Shown one piece after another: positions 1 through 13,638 of a DNA stretch of 64,000 nucleotides; the first letter of the stretch is position 1, and each line of letters begins with the position of its first letter. Under the pieces are notes generated by a model. That model ran no database searches, was not told the origin of the DNA, and saw only the letters and a list, made by a program, of their open reading frames with translations. The position numbers and the translations under genes are program-made. The DNA lies in NCBI RefSeq assembly GCF_024679095.1, contig NW_026111765.1, forward strand, positions 186,001 to 250,000, given 5' to 3'. This DNA comes from Eriocheir sinensis. Lineage: Eukaryota; Arthropoda; Malacostraca; Decapoda; Varunidae.

Positions 1-33
1 ATTTTGATACGATTTTACATTATTCTATGTATA
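1..33 (+). repeat. Satellite block 1, partial monomer
   Basis: This is a fragment of one T-strand monomer of the GATACGATTTTACATTATTC type. It ends where the sequence flips to the A-rich strand. The same fragment and the same flip occur at about 60025-60060, so this is a copied joint and not merely the window edge. Confidence 0.8.
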
Positions 34-1498
34 ACAAAAATAAATACAGAATACACAAAAATAGATATGCAAAATACATATAAACAATGTAAATTTGTTT
101 CAAAATAAATATACGAATACACATGAAATAAGGTAGATTTCTATAAAAATATATATACAAAATACACATAAAATTAAGTAAATACGTATAAAAAATGTAT
201 ACAAAATACACATAAAATAATGTAAATTAGTATCAAAATAAATAAACAAAATACCAACAAAAGAATGTGTATTTGTATAAATATATATATACAAAATACA
301 CATTAAATAATATAAATTTGTTTAAAGCTATACAAAATACACATGAAAATTTTAATGATGTAAATACGTATAAAAATATATATACAAAATACACATTAAA
401 TAATGTAAATTCGCGTCAAAAAAAATAAACAAAATATCAATAAAAGAATGTGTATTTGTATGAAAATAGATATACAAAATACACATAAAATAACCTAAAT
501 TTGTATCAAACTATATACAAAAATACACAAAAATATTTTAAATTTGTATGAAAATAAATATACAAAATACACATAAAATTAGGTAAATTTGTATTGAAAT
601 ACATACACAAAATACACATAAAATAATGTAAATTTGAATGAAAATATATAAACAAATACACTTAAAACAACGTAAATTTGTATAAAAAAAATATGTACAA
701 AACACAAAAAGAATAATGTAAAATCGTATCAAAATAAATACACAGAATATTAATAAAATAATGTAAATTTGTATGAAAATAATGAAGCAAAATACCCATA
801 AAATAACGCATTTTTTTATTTATAAAAATATATATACCAAAATACACATAAAAAAAAATTAAATTTGTATTAAAATAAATATACAAAAAACACATACAAT
901 AAGGTACATTTGTATTGAAATAGATATGCAAAATACATATAAAACAATGTAAATTTGTTTCAGAATATATATACGAATACACATAAAATAACGTAGATTT
1001 CTATAAAAATATATATACAAAATACACATAAAATGAAGTAAATACGTAGAAAAATGTATACAAAAAACACATAAAATAATGTAAATTCGTATCAAAATAA
1101 ATAAACAAAATACCAATAAGAGAATGTGTATTTGTATAAATATAAATATACAAAATACACATAAAATAACGTAAATTTATATAAAACTATATACAAAAAT
1201 ACGCAGAAGTAATTAAATTTGTATGAAAATATATACAATATACACACAAAATAAGCTAAATTTGAATTGAAATATATATACATAATACATGAAATAAAGT
1301 AAATTTGTATCAAAATATTTATACAAATACACATATGATAACGTAAATTTGTATGAAAATATATAAACAAAATACACATTAAATAATGTAAATACGTATA
1401 AAAAAATATGTACAAAATACACATATAATCATGTAATTCGTATCAAAATAAATAAACAAAATACCAATAAAATAATATAAATTTGTATGAGTAAACGT
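34..1498 (-). repeat. Satellite block 2, inverted monomers
   Basis: About 32 monomers of the ~45 bp satellite are read on the A-rich strand. Positions 34-410 match 60056-60350 in the same direction, including a shortened monomer with a TTTAAAGCTATAC-like word near 318-330. Positions 411-1498 are a direct copy of about 29125-30322 and 31472-32568; all three end at the same joint containing AAACGTG. Long frames on the complement are a by-product of the repeat and are not called as genes. Confidence 0.9.
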
Positions 1499-2560
1499 GA
1501 ATGTTGCATATTTTTTCAATACAAATTTACCTTATTATATACGCATTTTGTATATTAATTTTAATACAAATTTAATTATTCGATGTGTATTTTTGTATCT
1601 GTATTTTTATAAACATATGCTTTATTTTTGGGGTATTTTGCATCTTTATTTTCATAGAAATTTACATTATTTTATTGATATTCTGCTCATTCATTTTGAT
1701 ACGAATTGACATTATTCTATGTGTATTTTGTATATATTTTTCATACAAATTTACGTTATTTTATGTGTATTTGTTTATATATTTTGACACAAATTTACAA
1801 TATTTTATGGGTATTTTGAATATACATTTCAAAAGAAATTTACCTAGTTTTATGTGTATTTTGTATATCTATTTTCATACAAACTCAAATTATTTCTATT
1901 TATTTTTGTATATATTTTAATACAAATTTTAGTTATGTTATATGTATTTTGTAAATTTATTTTCATTTAAATATATATTATTTTATTGGTGTTTTGTTGA
2001 TTTATATTGATACGAATTTACATTATTTTATATGTACTTTGTATATATATTTTTATACGCTTTTACATTATTTAATATTTATTTTGAATATATATATTTA
2101 TACAAATTCATGGTATTTTATGTGTATTTGTATATATATAAATTTACATTATTTTATGTGTATTTTGTACATATATTTTTTTACAAATCTACCTTATTTT
2201 ATATTTATTTTGTATGTGTATTTTGTATACTTATATTTATCCAAATACACATTCTTTTATTGGTATTTTGTTTATTTATTTTGATTCGAATTTACATTAT
2301 TTTATGTGTATTTTGTTTACATTTTTTTATACGTATTTACTTAATTTTATGTGTATTTTGTATATATATTTTTATAGAAATCTACGTTTTTTTATTTGTA
2401 TTCGTATATATATTTTGAAACAAATTATCATTGTTTTATATGTATTTTTGCATATCTCTTTCAATACAAATTTACCTTATTGTATGTGCATTTTGTATAT
2501 TTATTTCAATGCAAATTTAAATATATTATGTGTATTTTGGTATATATATATTTTTATAAG
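1499..2560 (+). repeat. Satellite block 3, forward monomers
   Basis: These are T-strand monomers starting at GTTGCATATTTTTTC. Block 19 (30323-31302) is a direct copy but lacks about two monomers found here at roughly 1885-1975. Inverted copies lie at 23755-24745 and, in part, 58065-58840. The stretch 2030-2160, with an ATGGTATTTTATG monomer, is a marker also present at 30770-30900 and, inverted, at 4340-4540 and 52440-52560. Confidence 0.9.
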
Positions 2561-5184
2561 ATAACGAAAATTGAATAAAATATATACAAAACAAAAAAAT
2601 AAATTTCAATTTGTTTGAAAATAGATATACAAAATACACATATAATTAGTTAAATTTGTATTTAAATACATGTACAAAATACACATAAAATAACGTAAAT
2701 TTGTATGAAATGAAAACAAATTAACAGAAAATTCGCGTCAAAATAACTAAACAAAATATCAATAAAAGAATGTGTATTTGTATGAAAATAGATATACAAA
2801 ATACACATAAAATAACCTAAATTTGTATCAAACTATATACAAAAATACACAAAAATATTTTAAATTTGTATGAAAATAAATATACAAAATACACATAAAA
2901 TTAGGTAAATTTGTATTGAAATACATACACAAAATTCACATAAAATAATGTAAATTTGAATGAAAATACATAAACAAATACACTTAAAATAACGTAAATT
3001 TGTATAAAAAAATATGTACAAAACACAAATAGAATAATGTAAAACCGTATCAAAATAAATACACAGAATATTAATAAAATAATGTAAATTTGTATGAAAA
3101 AAAAATACGTCTAAAAAATATGTACAAAATACACATATAATCATGTAATTCGTATCAAAATAAATAAACAAAATACCAATGAAATAATATAAATTTGTAT
3201 GAAAAAACATATACAAAAAACATAAAATAACGCAAATTTCTATGAAAATATATGTACAAAAATGCACATCAAATAAATTTGCATAAAAATATGAGTATCA
3301 AAAAAAATATGAGTATAAAAATATGTATACAAAATACCTATGAAATAATCTAAATTCGTATCGAATTAAATTAAGAAAATACCAATAAAATAATGTAATT
3401 TTGGATGAAAATATATATAGAAAATACTCATAAAATGACCTAAATACACATACAAATATACACATAAAATAATTTAAAATTGAATGATATAAATATACAA
3501 AATAAACATAAAATAAGGTAAATTTGTAATGAAATATATGTAAAAATAGACATAAAATAATATAAATTTGTATCAAAATACATATATACAAATACATATT
3601 AAATAACAAGAGTTTGTATAAAATTTGTATCAAAATATATACGAATACACACAATAAAATAACGAATCAAAAAAAATAAACAGAATATCAATAAAATAAC
3701 GTAAATTTATATGAAAATAAAAATGCAAAATATCCATATAATAACGCAAATTTGCATAAAAATATATACAAAATACATATAAAATAATTAAATTTGTATT
3801 AAAATAAATATACAAAATGCACGTACAATAAAGTAAATTTGTATTGAAATAGATATGCAAAATACACATCAATAATGTAAATTTGTATCAAAATATATAT
3901 ACGAATACTCATAAAATAGAGTAAATTTCTATGAAAATAAAATAATGTAAGTTTGTATGAAAATAAAGATGCAAAATTCCCATAAAATAGCGCATTTCTT
4001 ATAAAAATATATATACCACAATACACATAAAATATTTAAAATTGTATTGAAATAAATATACAAAATGCACATACAATAAGGTAAATTTGTATTGAAAGAG
4101 ATATGCAAAAATACATATAAAACAATGTAAATTTGTTTCAAAATATATATACGAATACAAATAAAATAACGTAGATTTCTATAAAAATATATATACAAAA
4201 TACACATAAAATTAAGTAAATACGTATAAAAAAATGTATTCAAAATACACATAAAATAATGTAAATTCGAATTAAAATAAATAAACAGAATACCAATAAA
4301 AGAATGTGTATTTGGATAAATATAAATATACAAAATACACATACAAAATAGACATAAAATAAGGTAGATTTGTAATAAAATATATGTGCAAAATACACAT
4401 AAAATAATGTAAATTTATATGAAAAAATATATGCAAATACACATAAAATACCATGAATTTGTATAAAAATATATATTCAAAATAAATATTAAATAATGTA
4501 AATGCGTATAAAAATATATATACAAAGTACATATAAAATAATGTAAATTCGTAAACAAAATACACATAAAAAATAATGTAAATATGAATGTAAATATATA
4601 AACATATAGACTTAAAATTACGTAAATTTGTATCAAATATATATACAAAAAAAACATTAAATAATGTAAATATGTATAAAAAAAATATATACAAAACACA
4701 AATAAAATAATGTAAAATCGTATCAAAATAAATACAGGAAATAATATTAAAATAATGTAAATTTGTATGAAAATTATGATGCAAAATACCCATAAAATAA
4801 CGCATTTTTTATAAAAATATATATACGAAAAAACAATTTTTTTTTGATTTTGTATTAAAATAAATAGATATACAAAATACACATAAAATAAGCTAAATTT
4901 GAATTGAAATAGGTATATATACAAAATACATAAAATAATGTAAATTTGTATCAAAATACCTATACAAATACACATATAATAACGTAAATTTGTATAAAAA
5001 TATATAAACAAAATACACATTAAATAATGTAAATACGTATAAAAAAATGTAAAAAATACACAAATAATCATGTACTCGTATCAAAATAAATAGAAAAAAT
5101 ACCAATAAAATAATGTAAATTTCTATGAGAAAACATATACAAAATACACATAAATAACGCAAATATCAATAAAAATATATATAA
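2561..5184 (-). repeat. Satellite block 4, inverted composite block
   Basis: This block is a patchwork of A-strand segments. Positions 2561-2726 match 31303-31470. Positions 2727-3200 match 411-1440 but lack about 620 bp, roughly one higher-order unit, near 3100. Positions 3220-3650 match 45350-45790. Positions 3655-3930 match 46020-46290, so about 230 bp is missing at 3655. Positions 3945-4560 are an inverted copy of 2000-2540. From 4565 on it is the outer part of the left arm of the giant inverted repeat. Monomer order breaks near 3300, 3655, 3940 and 4560. Confidence 0.88.
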
Positions 5185-7105
5185 TATAATATATTTTTAT
5201 ACATATTTAAAATATTTAATGTATATTTTGTATATATATATTTTATCCAAATTTACGTGATTTTATATGTATTTGTTTATATATTTTCATACAAATTTAC
5301 ATTATTTTATGTGAGTTTTGTATATGTATTTCAATACAAATTTTCCTAACTTTATGTGTATTTTGCATATCTATTTTCAAACAAATTTAAATTATTTTTG
5401 TGTATTTTTGTATATATTTTTATACAAATTTTAGTTATTTTATTTGTTTTTTGTATATATATTTTCCTACAAATATACATTCTTTTATTGGAATTTTGTG
5501 TATTTAATTTTTTACGAATTTATATTATTTTATGTGTATTTTGTATATATATTTTTCTACGTATTTAAACTATTTTATGTGTATTTTATATATACATTTT
5601 CATAAAAATTTACGTTATTTTATTGTGTGTATTCGTATATATTTTGAAACAAATTTTATACAAATTCATGTTATTTTATGTGTATTTGTATATATATTTT
5701 CATACAAATTTATATTATTTTATGTGTATTCTTACATTTATTTTATTACAAATTTACCTTATTTTATGTTTATTTTGTATATTTATTTCATTCAATTTTA
5801 AATTATTTTATGTGTATATTTGTATTTGTATTTAGTTTAGTTTATGTGTGTTTTCTATATATATTTTCATCCAAAATTACATTATTTTATTGTTATTTTC
5901 TTAATTTAACTCGATACGAATTTAGATTATTTCATAGGTATTTTGTATACATATTTTTATACTCATTTACATTATCTAATGTGTGTTTTGTATATATTTT
6001 TTTATGCAAACTAATTTTATGTGCATTTTTGTACATATATTTTTGTAGAAACTTAAAACGTTATTTTATGTGTATTTTGTATATGTTTTCTCATACAAAT
6101 TTACATTATTTAATTAGTTTTTTGTTTATTTATTTTGATACGAATGACTTGATTATTGGTGTATTTTGTAAATATTTTTTTATACGTATTTACATTACTT
6201 AATGTGTATTTTGTTTATATATTTTTCTTACAAATTTACATTATTATATGTGTATTTGTTAAAAATATTTTGAAACGAATTTACTTTATTTTATGTATTT
6301 TGTATATATATTTCAATTCAAATTTAGCTTAATTTGTGTGTATTTTGTATATCTATTTTCATGCAAATTTAACTACTTCTGTGTATTTTTGTATATAGTT
6401 TTATACAAATTTACGTTATTTTATGTGCATTTTGTATATTTATATTTATACAAATACACATTCTCTTATTGGTATTTTGTTTATTTATATGTATACGAAT
6501 TTACATTATTTTATGTGTATTTTGTATACATTTTTGATTCGTATTTACTTAAGTTTATTTGTAGTTTGTATATATATATATTTATAGAAATCTACGTTAT
6601 TTTATGTGTATTCGTATATATATTTTGAAACAAATTTACATTGTTTTATATGCTTTTTACATATCTATTTCAATACAAATTTACCTTATTGTATTTGCAT
6701 TTTGTATATTTATTTTAATACAAATTCAAATATTTTATGTGTGTTTTGGTATATATAATTTTATAAAAAATGCGTTATTTTATAGGAATTTTGCATCTTA
6801 GTTTTCATACAAATGTACATTATTTTATTAATATTCTGTGTAAATATTTTGATACGATTTTATATTATACTATTTGTGTTTTGTATATATTTTTTTATAC
6901 ATATTTTCATTATTTAATGAGTATTTTTTATATATATTTTATACAAATTAACGTCATTTTAAGTGTATTTCTTTATATAATTTCATTCAAATTTACATTA
7001 TTTTAAGTGTATTTTGTATATGTATTTCAATACAAATTTACCTAATTTTATGTGTATTTTGTATATTTATTTTCATACAAATTTAAATTATTTTTTTGTA
7101 TATAC
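5185..7105 (+). repeat. Satellite block 5, forward monomers
   Basis: These T-strand monomers begin at an AT-only palindromic joint (5171-5198) and end at the joint GTATATACATATAGAG. The block is the inverted partner of 18605-20655. The GTATATATATATTTTATCC stretch near 5230 is the unexpanded counterpart of the TA microsatellite at 20487. The last ~1.1 kb is repeated at 8251-9297 and 62750-63958. Confidence 0.9.
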
Positions 7106-8250
7106 ATATAGAGTAAATTTCTATGAAAATATATATTCAAAATACATATAAAATTATATAAATAGGTATAAAAATATATATATCAAATACACCTAAAAAA
7201 AGGAAAATTCGTATCAAAATAAATAAACAAAATTCCGATAAAAGAACGTATATTTGTAGGAAAATAAATATACAAAATACACATAAAATTACGAGAATTT
7301 AAATAAAAATAAATACAAAAAAACAAAAAAAAATAGATTTCAATTTGTATGAAAATAGATATACAAAATACACATATAATTAGTTAAATTTGTATTTAAA
7401 TACATATACAAAATACACATAAAATAATGTAAATTTGTATGAAATGAAAACAAGTTCACATAAAATAACGTACATTTGTATAAAATAGATAAACAAAATA
7501 TACATAGAATAATGTAAAATCGTATCAAAATAAATACACAGAATATCAATAAAATAATGTAATTTTGTATGAAAATAAAGATGCAAAATACCCATAAAAT
7601 AAAGCATATTTTTTTAAAAATACATATACAAGAATACACATAGAATAATTAAATTTGTATTAAAATTAATATACAAAATGCACGTACAATAAGGGAAATT
7701 TGTATTGAAAAAATATACAAAATGCACATAAAACAATGTATATTTGTTTCAAAATATATATACGAATACACATAAAATAACGTATATTTCTATAGAAATA
7801 TATATAAAAAATACACATGAAATGACGTAAATACGTATAAAAATATATATACACAATACACATTAAATAATGTAAATTCGCATCAAAATAAATAAACAAA
7901 ATATCAATAAAAGAATGTGTATTTGTATGAAAATAGATATACAAAATACACATAAAATATTGTAAATTTGTATAAAACTCTATACAAAAATACACAAAAA
8001 TAATTTAAATTTGTATAAAATATATAACCAAAATACACATAAAACTAGTTAAATTTCTATTGAAATACATATACAAAATACACATAAAATAATGTAAATT
8101 TTAATGAAAATATATAAACAAATACACTTAAAATAACGTAAATTTGTATGAAATATATATAGAAAATACACATTAAATAATGTAAATATGTATAAAAAAA
8201 TATATACAAAACACAAATAGAATAATGTAAAATCGTATCAAAATAAATAC
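7106..8250 (-). repeat. Satellite block 6, inverted monomers
   Basis: A-strand monomers run from the GTATATACATATAGAG joint to a 12 bp palindrome, ATATGTACATAT, at 8251-8262. The block matches 9298-10440 and is the second half of the first unit of a 2.2 kb tandem duplication. Both higher-order marker monomers are present: CATAAAATAAAGCATATT near 7590 and TTTCAAAATATATATACG near 7747. Confidence 0.9.
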
Positions 8251-9297
8251 ATATGTACATATATTTTTATAGAAACTTAAAACGTTATTTTATGTGTATT
8301 TTGTATATGTTTTCTCATACAATTTTACATTATTTAATTAGTTTTTTGTTTATTTATTTTGATACGAATGACTTGATTATTTGTGTATTTTGTAAATATT
8401 TTTTTTATACGTATTTACATTACTTAATGTGTATTTTGTTTATAAATTTTTTTTACAAATTTACGTTATTATATGTGTATTTGTTAAAAATATTTTGAAA
8501 CGAATTTACTTTATTTTATGTATTTTGTATATATATTTCAATTCAAATTTAGCTTATTTTGTGTGTATTTTGTATATCTATTTTCATACAAATTTAATTA
8601 CTTCTCTGTATTTTTGTATATAGTTTTGTACAAATTTACGTTATTTTATGTGCATATTAAATATTTATATTTATACAAATACATATTCTCTTATTGGTAT
8701 TTTGTTTATTTATATTTATACGAATTTACATTATTTTATGTGTATTTTGTATACATTTTTGATTCGTATTTACTTAATTTTATTTGTATTTTGTATATAT
8801 ATATTTATAGAAATCTACGTTATTTTATGTGTTTTCGTATATATATTTTGAAACAAATTTACATTGTTTTATATGTTTTTTGCATATCTATTTCAATACA
8901 AATTTACCTTATTGTATGTGCATTTTTTATATTTATTTTAATACAAATTCAAATATTTTATGTGTATTTTGGTGAATATAATTTTATAAAAAATGCGTTA
9001 TTTTATAGGTATTTTGCACCTTAGTTTTCATACAAATGTTCATTATTTTATTAATATTTGTGTTTTGTATATATTTTTTTATACATATTTTCATTATTTA
9101 ATGTGTATTTTTTATATATATTTTATACAAATAAACGTTATTTTAAGTGTATTTGTTTATATAATTTCATTCAAATTTACATTTTTTTAAGTGTATTTTG
9201 TATATGTATTTCAATACAAATTTACCTAATTTTATGTGTATTTTGTATATTTATTTTCATTCAAATTGAAATTATTTTTGTGTTTTTTTGTATATAC
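8251..9297 (+). repeat. Satellite block 7, forward monomers
   Basis: This is a T-strand copy of 6030-7105, starting inside a TGTACATATATTTTTATAG monomer and ending at the same GTATATACATATAGAG joint. It opens the second unit of the 2.2 kb tandem duplication. A small deletion near 9055 removes part of the monomer that reads GATACGATTTTATATTATAC in the first unit. Confidence 0.9.
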
Positions 9298-12200
9298 ATA
9301 TAGAGTAAATTTCTATGAAAATATATATTCAAAATACATATAAAATTATGTAAATAAGTATAAAATATATATATCAAATACACTAAAAAATGAAAATTGT
9401 ATCAAATAAATAAACAAAATTCCGATAAAGGAACGTATATTTGTAGGAAAATAAATATACAAAATACACATAAAATAACGAAAATTTGAATAAAATATAT
9501 ACAAAAAACAAAAAATAAATTTCAATTTGTATGAAAATAGATATACAAAATACACATATAATTAGTTAAATTTGTATTTAAATACATGTACAAAATACAC
9601 ATAAAATAATGTAAATTTGTATGAAATGAAAACAAATTCACATAAAATAACGTACATTTGTATAAAATAGATATACAAAATATACATTGAATAATGTAAA
9701 ATCGTATCAAAATAAATACACAGAATATCAATAAAATAATGTAATTTTGTATGAAAATAATGATGCAAAATACCCATAAAATAAAGCATATTTTTTTTAA
9801 AATACATATACAAGAATACACATAGAATAATTAAATTTGTATTAAAATTAATATACAAAATGCACGTACAATAAGGGAAATTTGTATTGAAAAAATATAC
9901 AAAATGCACATAAAACAATGTATATTTGTTTCAAAATATATATACGAATACACATAAAATAACGTATATTTCTATAGAAATATATATACAAAATACACAT
10001 GAAGTAACGTAAATACGTATAAAAATATATATATACACAATACACATTAAATAATGTAAATTCGCATCAAAATATATAAACAAAATATCAATAAAAGAAT
10101 GTGTATTTGTATGAAAATAGATATACACAATACACATAAAATATTGTAAATTTGTATAAAACTCTATACAAAAAATACACAAAAATAATTTTAATTTGTA
10201 TAAAAATATATATACAAAATAAACATAAAACTAGTTAAATTTCTATTGAAATACATATACAAAATACACATAAAATAATGTAAATTTGAATGAAAATATA
10301 TAAACAAATACACTTAAAATAACGTAAATTTGTATGAAATATATATAGAAAATACACATTAAATAATGTAAATATGTATAAAAAAATATATACAAAACAC
10401 AAATAGAATAATGTAAAATAGTATCAAAATAAATACACAGAATATTAATAAAATAATGTAAATTTGTATGAAAATAAAGATGCCAAATACCCATAAAACA
10501 ATGCATTTTTTATGAAAATATATATACCAAAACACACATAAAATATTTAAATTTGTATTACCATAAATATACAAAATGCACATACAATAAGGTAAATTTG
10601 TATTGAAATAGATATGCAAAATACACATAAAACAATGTAAATTTGTTTCAAAATATATATACGAATACACATAAAATAACGTAGATTTCTATAAAATTTA
10701 TATACAAAATACACATAAAATGAAGTAAATACGTATAAGAAAATGTATACAAAATACACATAAAATAATGTAAATTCGTATCAAAATAAATAAACTAAAT
10801 GCCAATAAAAGAATGTTTACTTGTATAAATATAAATATACAAAATACACATAAAATAACGTAAAATTGTATAAAACTATATACAAAAATAAACAAAAATA
10901 ATTAAATTTGTATGAAAATAGATTACAAAAGACACATAGAATAAGCTAAATTTGAATTGAAATAAATATAGAAAATACATAAAATAATGTAAATTTGTAT
11001 CAAAATATATATTCAAATACACATATAATAACGTAAATTTGTATAAAAATATATAAACAAAATACACATTAAATAATGTAAATACGTATAAAAGATATGT
11101 ACGTAATGTAAAAATTTATAAAATTAAAGATGCAAAATACCCATAAAATAACTCATATTTAAAAAAAATATACACAAAAATACACATTAAATAATTGGAT
11201 TTGTGTTAAAATAAATATACAAAATACACATACAATAAAATAGATTTTTATTGAAATAGATATGCAAAAAACACATAAAATAATGACATTTTTCATCAAA
11301 ATATATACGAATACACACAATAAAATTACGTAAATTTTTATGAAAATATATATACAAAATACATATAAAATAATGTAAATACATAGAAAAATATATATAC
11401 AAAATACACATAAAATAATGTAAATTCGTATCAAAATAAATAAACAAAATTTCCTCTAAAAGAATGTATATTTGTAGGAAAATATATATAAAAAATACAA
11501 ATAAAATAACAAAAATTTGTATAAAAATATATACAAAAATACACAAAAATAATTTAAATTTGTTTGAAAATAGATATGCAAAATACACATGAAATTAGGC
11601 AAATTTTTATTGAAATACATATACAAAATACACATAAAATAATGTAAATTTGTATGAAACTATATAAACAAATACACATAAGATAACGTAAATTTCCATA
11701 AAATACATGTACAAAATATACATTAAATAGTGTAAATATGTCTAAAAATATATATACAAAATACACAGAATAACGTAAAATTGTATCAAAATAAATAAAC
11801 AGACTATCAATAAAATAATGTAAATTTGTATGAAAATAAAGATGGAAAATACCCATATAATAACGCATATTTGTTTAAAAACATATATACAAAAATACAC
11901 ATAAAATAATTAAATTTGTGTCAAAATAAATATACAAAAGGCACATACAATAAAAAAAATTTGTATATAAATAGATATGCGAAATACACATAAATAATGT
12001 AAATTTGTATCAAAATATATATACGAATACACATAAAATAGAGTAAATTTCTATGTAAATATATATTCAAAATACATATTAAATTATGTAAATAAGTATA
12101 AAAATATATATATCACATACACCTAAAATAATGAAAATTCGTATGAAAATAAATAAACAAAATTCCGATAAAAGAACGTAATTTTGTAGGAAAATAAATA

Positions 12201-12589
12201 TACAAAATACACATAAAATTACGAAAATTTGAATAAAAATATATACTAAAATACACAAAATTAATTTCGATTTGTATGAAAATAGATATACATAATACAC
12301 ATATAATTAGTTAAATTTGCATTTAAATACATGTACAAAATACACATGAAATAATGTAAATTTGTATGAAATGAAAACAAATTCACATAAAATAACGTTC
12401 ATTTGTATGAAATATATAAACAAAATATACATAGAATAATGTAAAATCGTATCAAAATAAATACACAGAATATCAATAAAATAAAGTAAATTTGTATGAA
12501 AATAAAGATGCAAAATACTCATAAAATAAAGCATTTTTTTTATGAAAATACATATACAAAAATACACATAGAATAATTAAATTTGTATT
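9298..12589 (-). repeat. Satellite block 8, inverted monomers
   Basis: These are 3.3 kb of A-strand monomers, about 4.6 higher-order periods. The block is the inverted copy of 15353-18604 almost from end to end. A diagnostic shared irregularity is the out-of-register stretch around 11092-11135, matched in reverse at 16770-16815. Three further relatives are 39165-42425, 32569-34232 and 48400-49812, all in forward orientation. Confidence 0.92.
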
Positions 12590-12961
12590 ATTTTATATGT
12601 ACTTTGTATATATATTTTTATACGCATTTACATTATTTAACATTTATTTAATTTAATTACTTCTGTGTATTTTTGTGTATAGTTTAATACAAATTTACGA
12701 TATTTTATGTGTATTTTGTATATTTATATTTATACAAATACACATTCTTTTATTGGTATTTTGTTTATTTATTTTGATACGATTTTACATTATTTTATGT
12801 GTATTTTGTATTCATTTTTTTATACGTGTTTGTTTCATTTCATGTGTATTTTGTATATATTTTTATAGAAATCTACGTTATTTTATGTGTATTCGTATAT
12901 ATATTTTGAAACAAATTTACATTGTTTTATATGTATTTTGCATATCTATTTCAATACAAGC
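12590..12961 (+). repeat. Satellite block 9, forward monomers
   Basis: Eight T-strand monomers end in AATACAAGCTTACA, where a HindIII-type AAGCTT palindrome marks the strand switch. The block is the inverted copy of 14982-15352 and a direct copy of 50727-51052. All carry the odd short stretch TTTAATTTAATTACTTC or a close form of it. Confidence 0.9.
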
Positions 12962-13638
12962 TTACAAAAATGCACATAAAATAAAGTAAATTTGCATTAA
13001 AATATATATACAAAATAGAATAATGTGAAATCGTAACAAAATAAATACACCGAAGATTAATAAAATAATGTAAATTTGTGTGAAAATAAAGATGCAAAAT
13101 TCCCATCAAATAGCGCATTTCTTATAAAAATATGTATACCAAAATACACATAAAATATTTAAATTTGTATTGAAATAAATATACAAAATGCACATACAAT
13201 AAGGTAAACTTGTATTGAAAGAGATATGCAAAAATACATATAAAACAATGTAAATTTGTTTCAAAATATATATACGAATACACATAAAATAACTTAGATT
13301 TCTACAAAAATATATATACAAAATACACATAAAATTAAGTAAATACGTATAAAAATAGATATACAAAATACACATAGAATAATGTAAAATTGTTTTAAAA
13401 AAAATAAACAGAATATAAATAAAATAATGTAAATTTGTATGAAAATAAAAATGCAAAATACCCATAAAATAAAGCATATTTCTATAAAAATACATATACA
13501 AAAATACACATAGCATAATTAAATTTGTATTAAAATTAATATACAAAATGCATATAAAATAAGGTAAATTTGTAATGACAAAATATGCAAAATACACATA
13601 AAACAGTGTAAATTTATTTCAAAATCTATATACGAATA
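12962..13638 (-). repeat. Satellite block 10, centre of the giant inverted repeat
   Basis: These A-strand monomers form the left half of the ~1.9 kb centre between the two arms. The first ~50 bp still pair with 14931-14981. After that the order breaks at ATACAAAATAGAATAATG near 13012. Positions 13020-13310 resemble 51950-52230. From 13340 on the monomers are of the type seen at 24500-24720. Confidence 0.88.

Larger units (their letters stand above)
6030..10440. repeat. 2.2 kb direct tandem duplication spanning an inversion joint
   Basis: Unit one (about 6030-8250) and unit two (8251-10440) each hold a forward part, the GTATATACATATAGAG joint and an inverted part. The seam at 8250 joins the sequence found at 10433 to that found at 6033, through the palindrome ATATGTACATAT. 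The right arm of the giant inverted repeat has only one unit, so the duplication most simply followed arm formation. Confidence 0.82.

Noticed and set aside
4415..5071. Open frame of 218 codons on the - strand, the longest seen
   Set aside because: It translates satellite monomers in one of three equally open frames. It has no non-repeat sequence, is made of a drifting 15-residue motif, and overlaps similar frames. No splice or promoter context supports it.
6250..6320. Yeast-type replication origin words (for example ATTTATATTTA-like matches)
   Set aside because: Such 11 bp words are expected very often in DNA of about 85% AT and are spread with the monomers, so they carry no information here.
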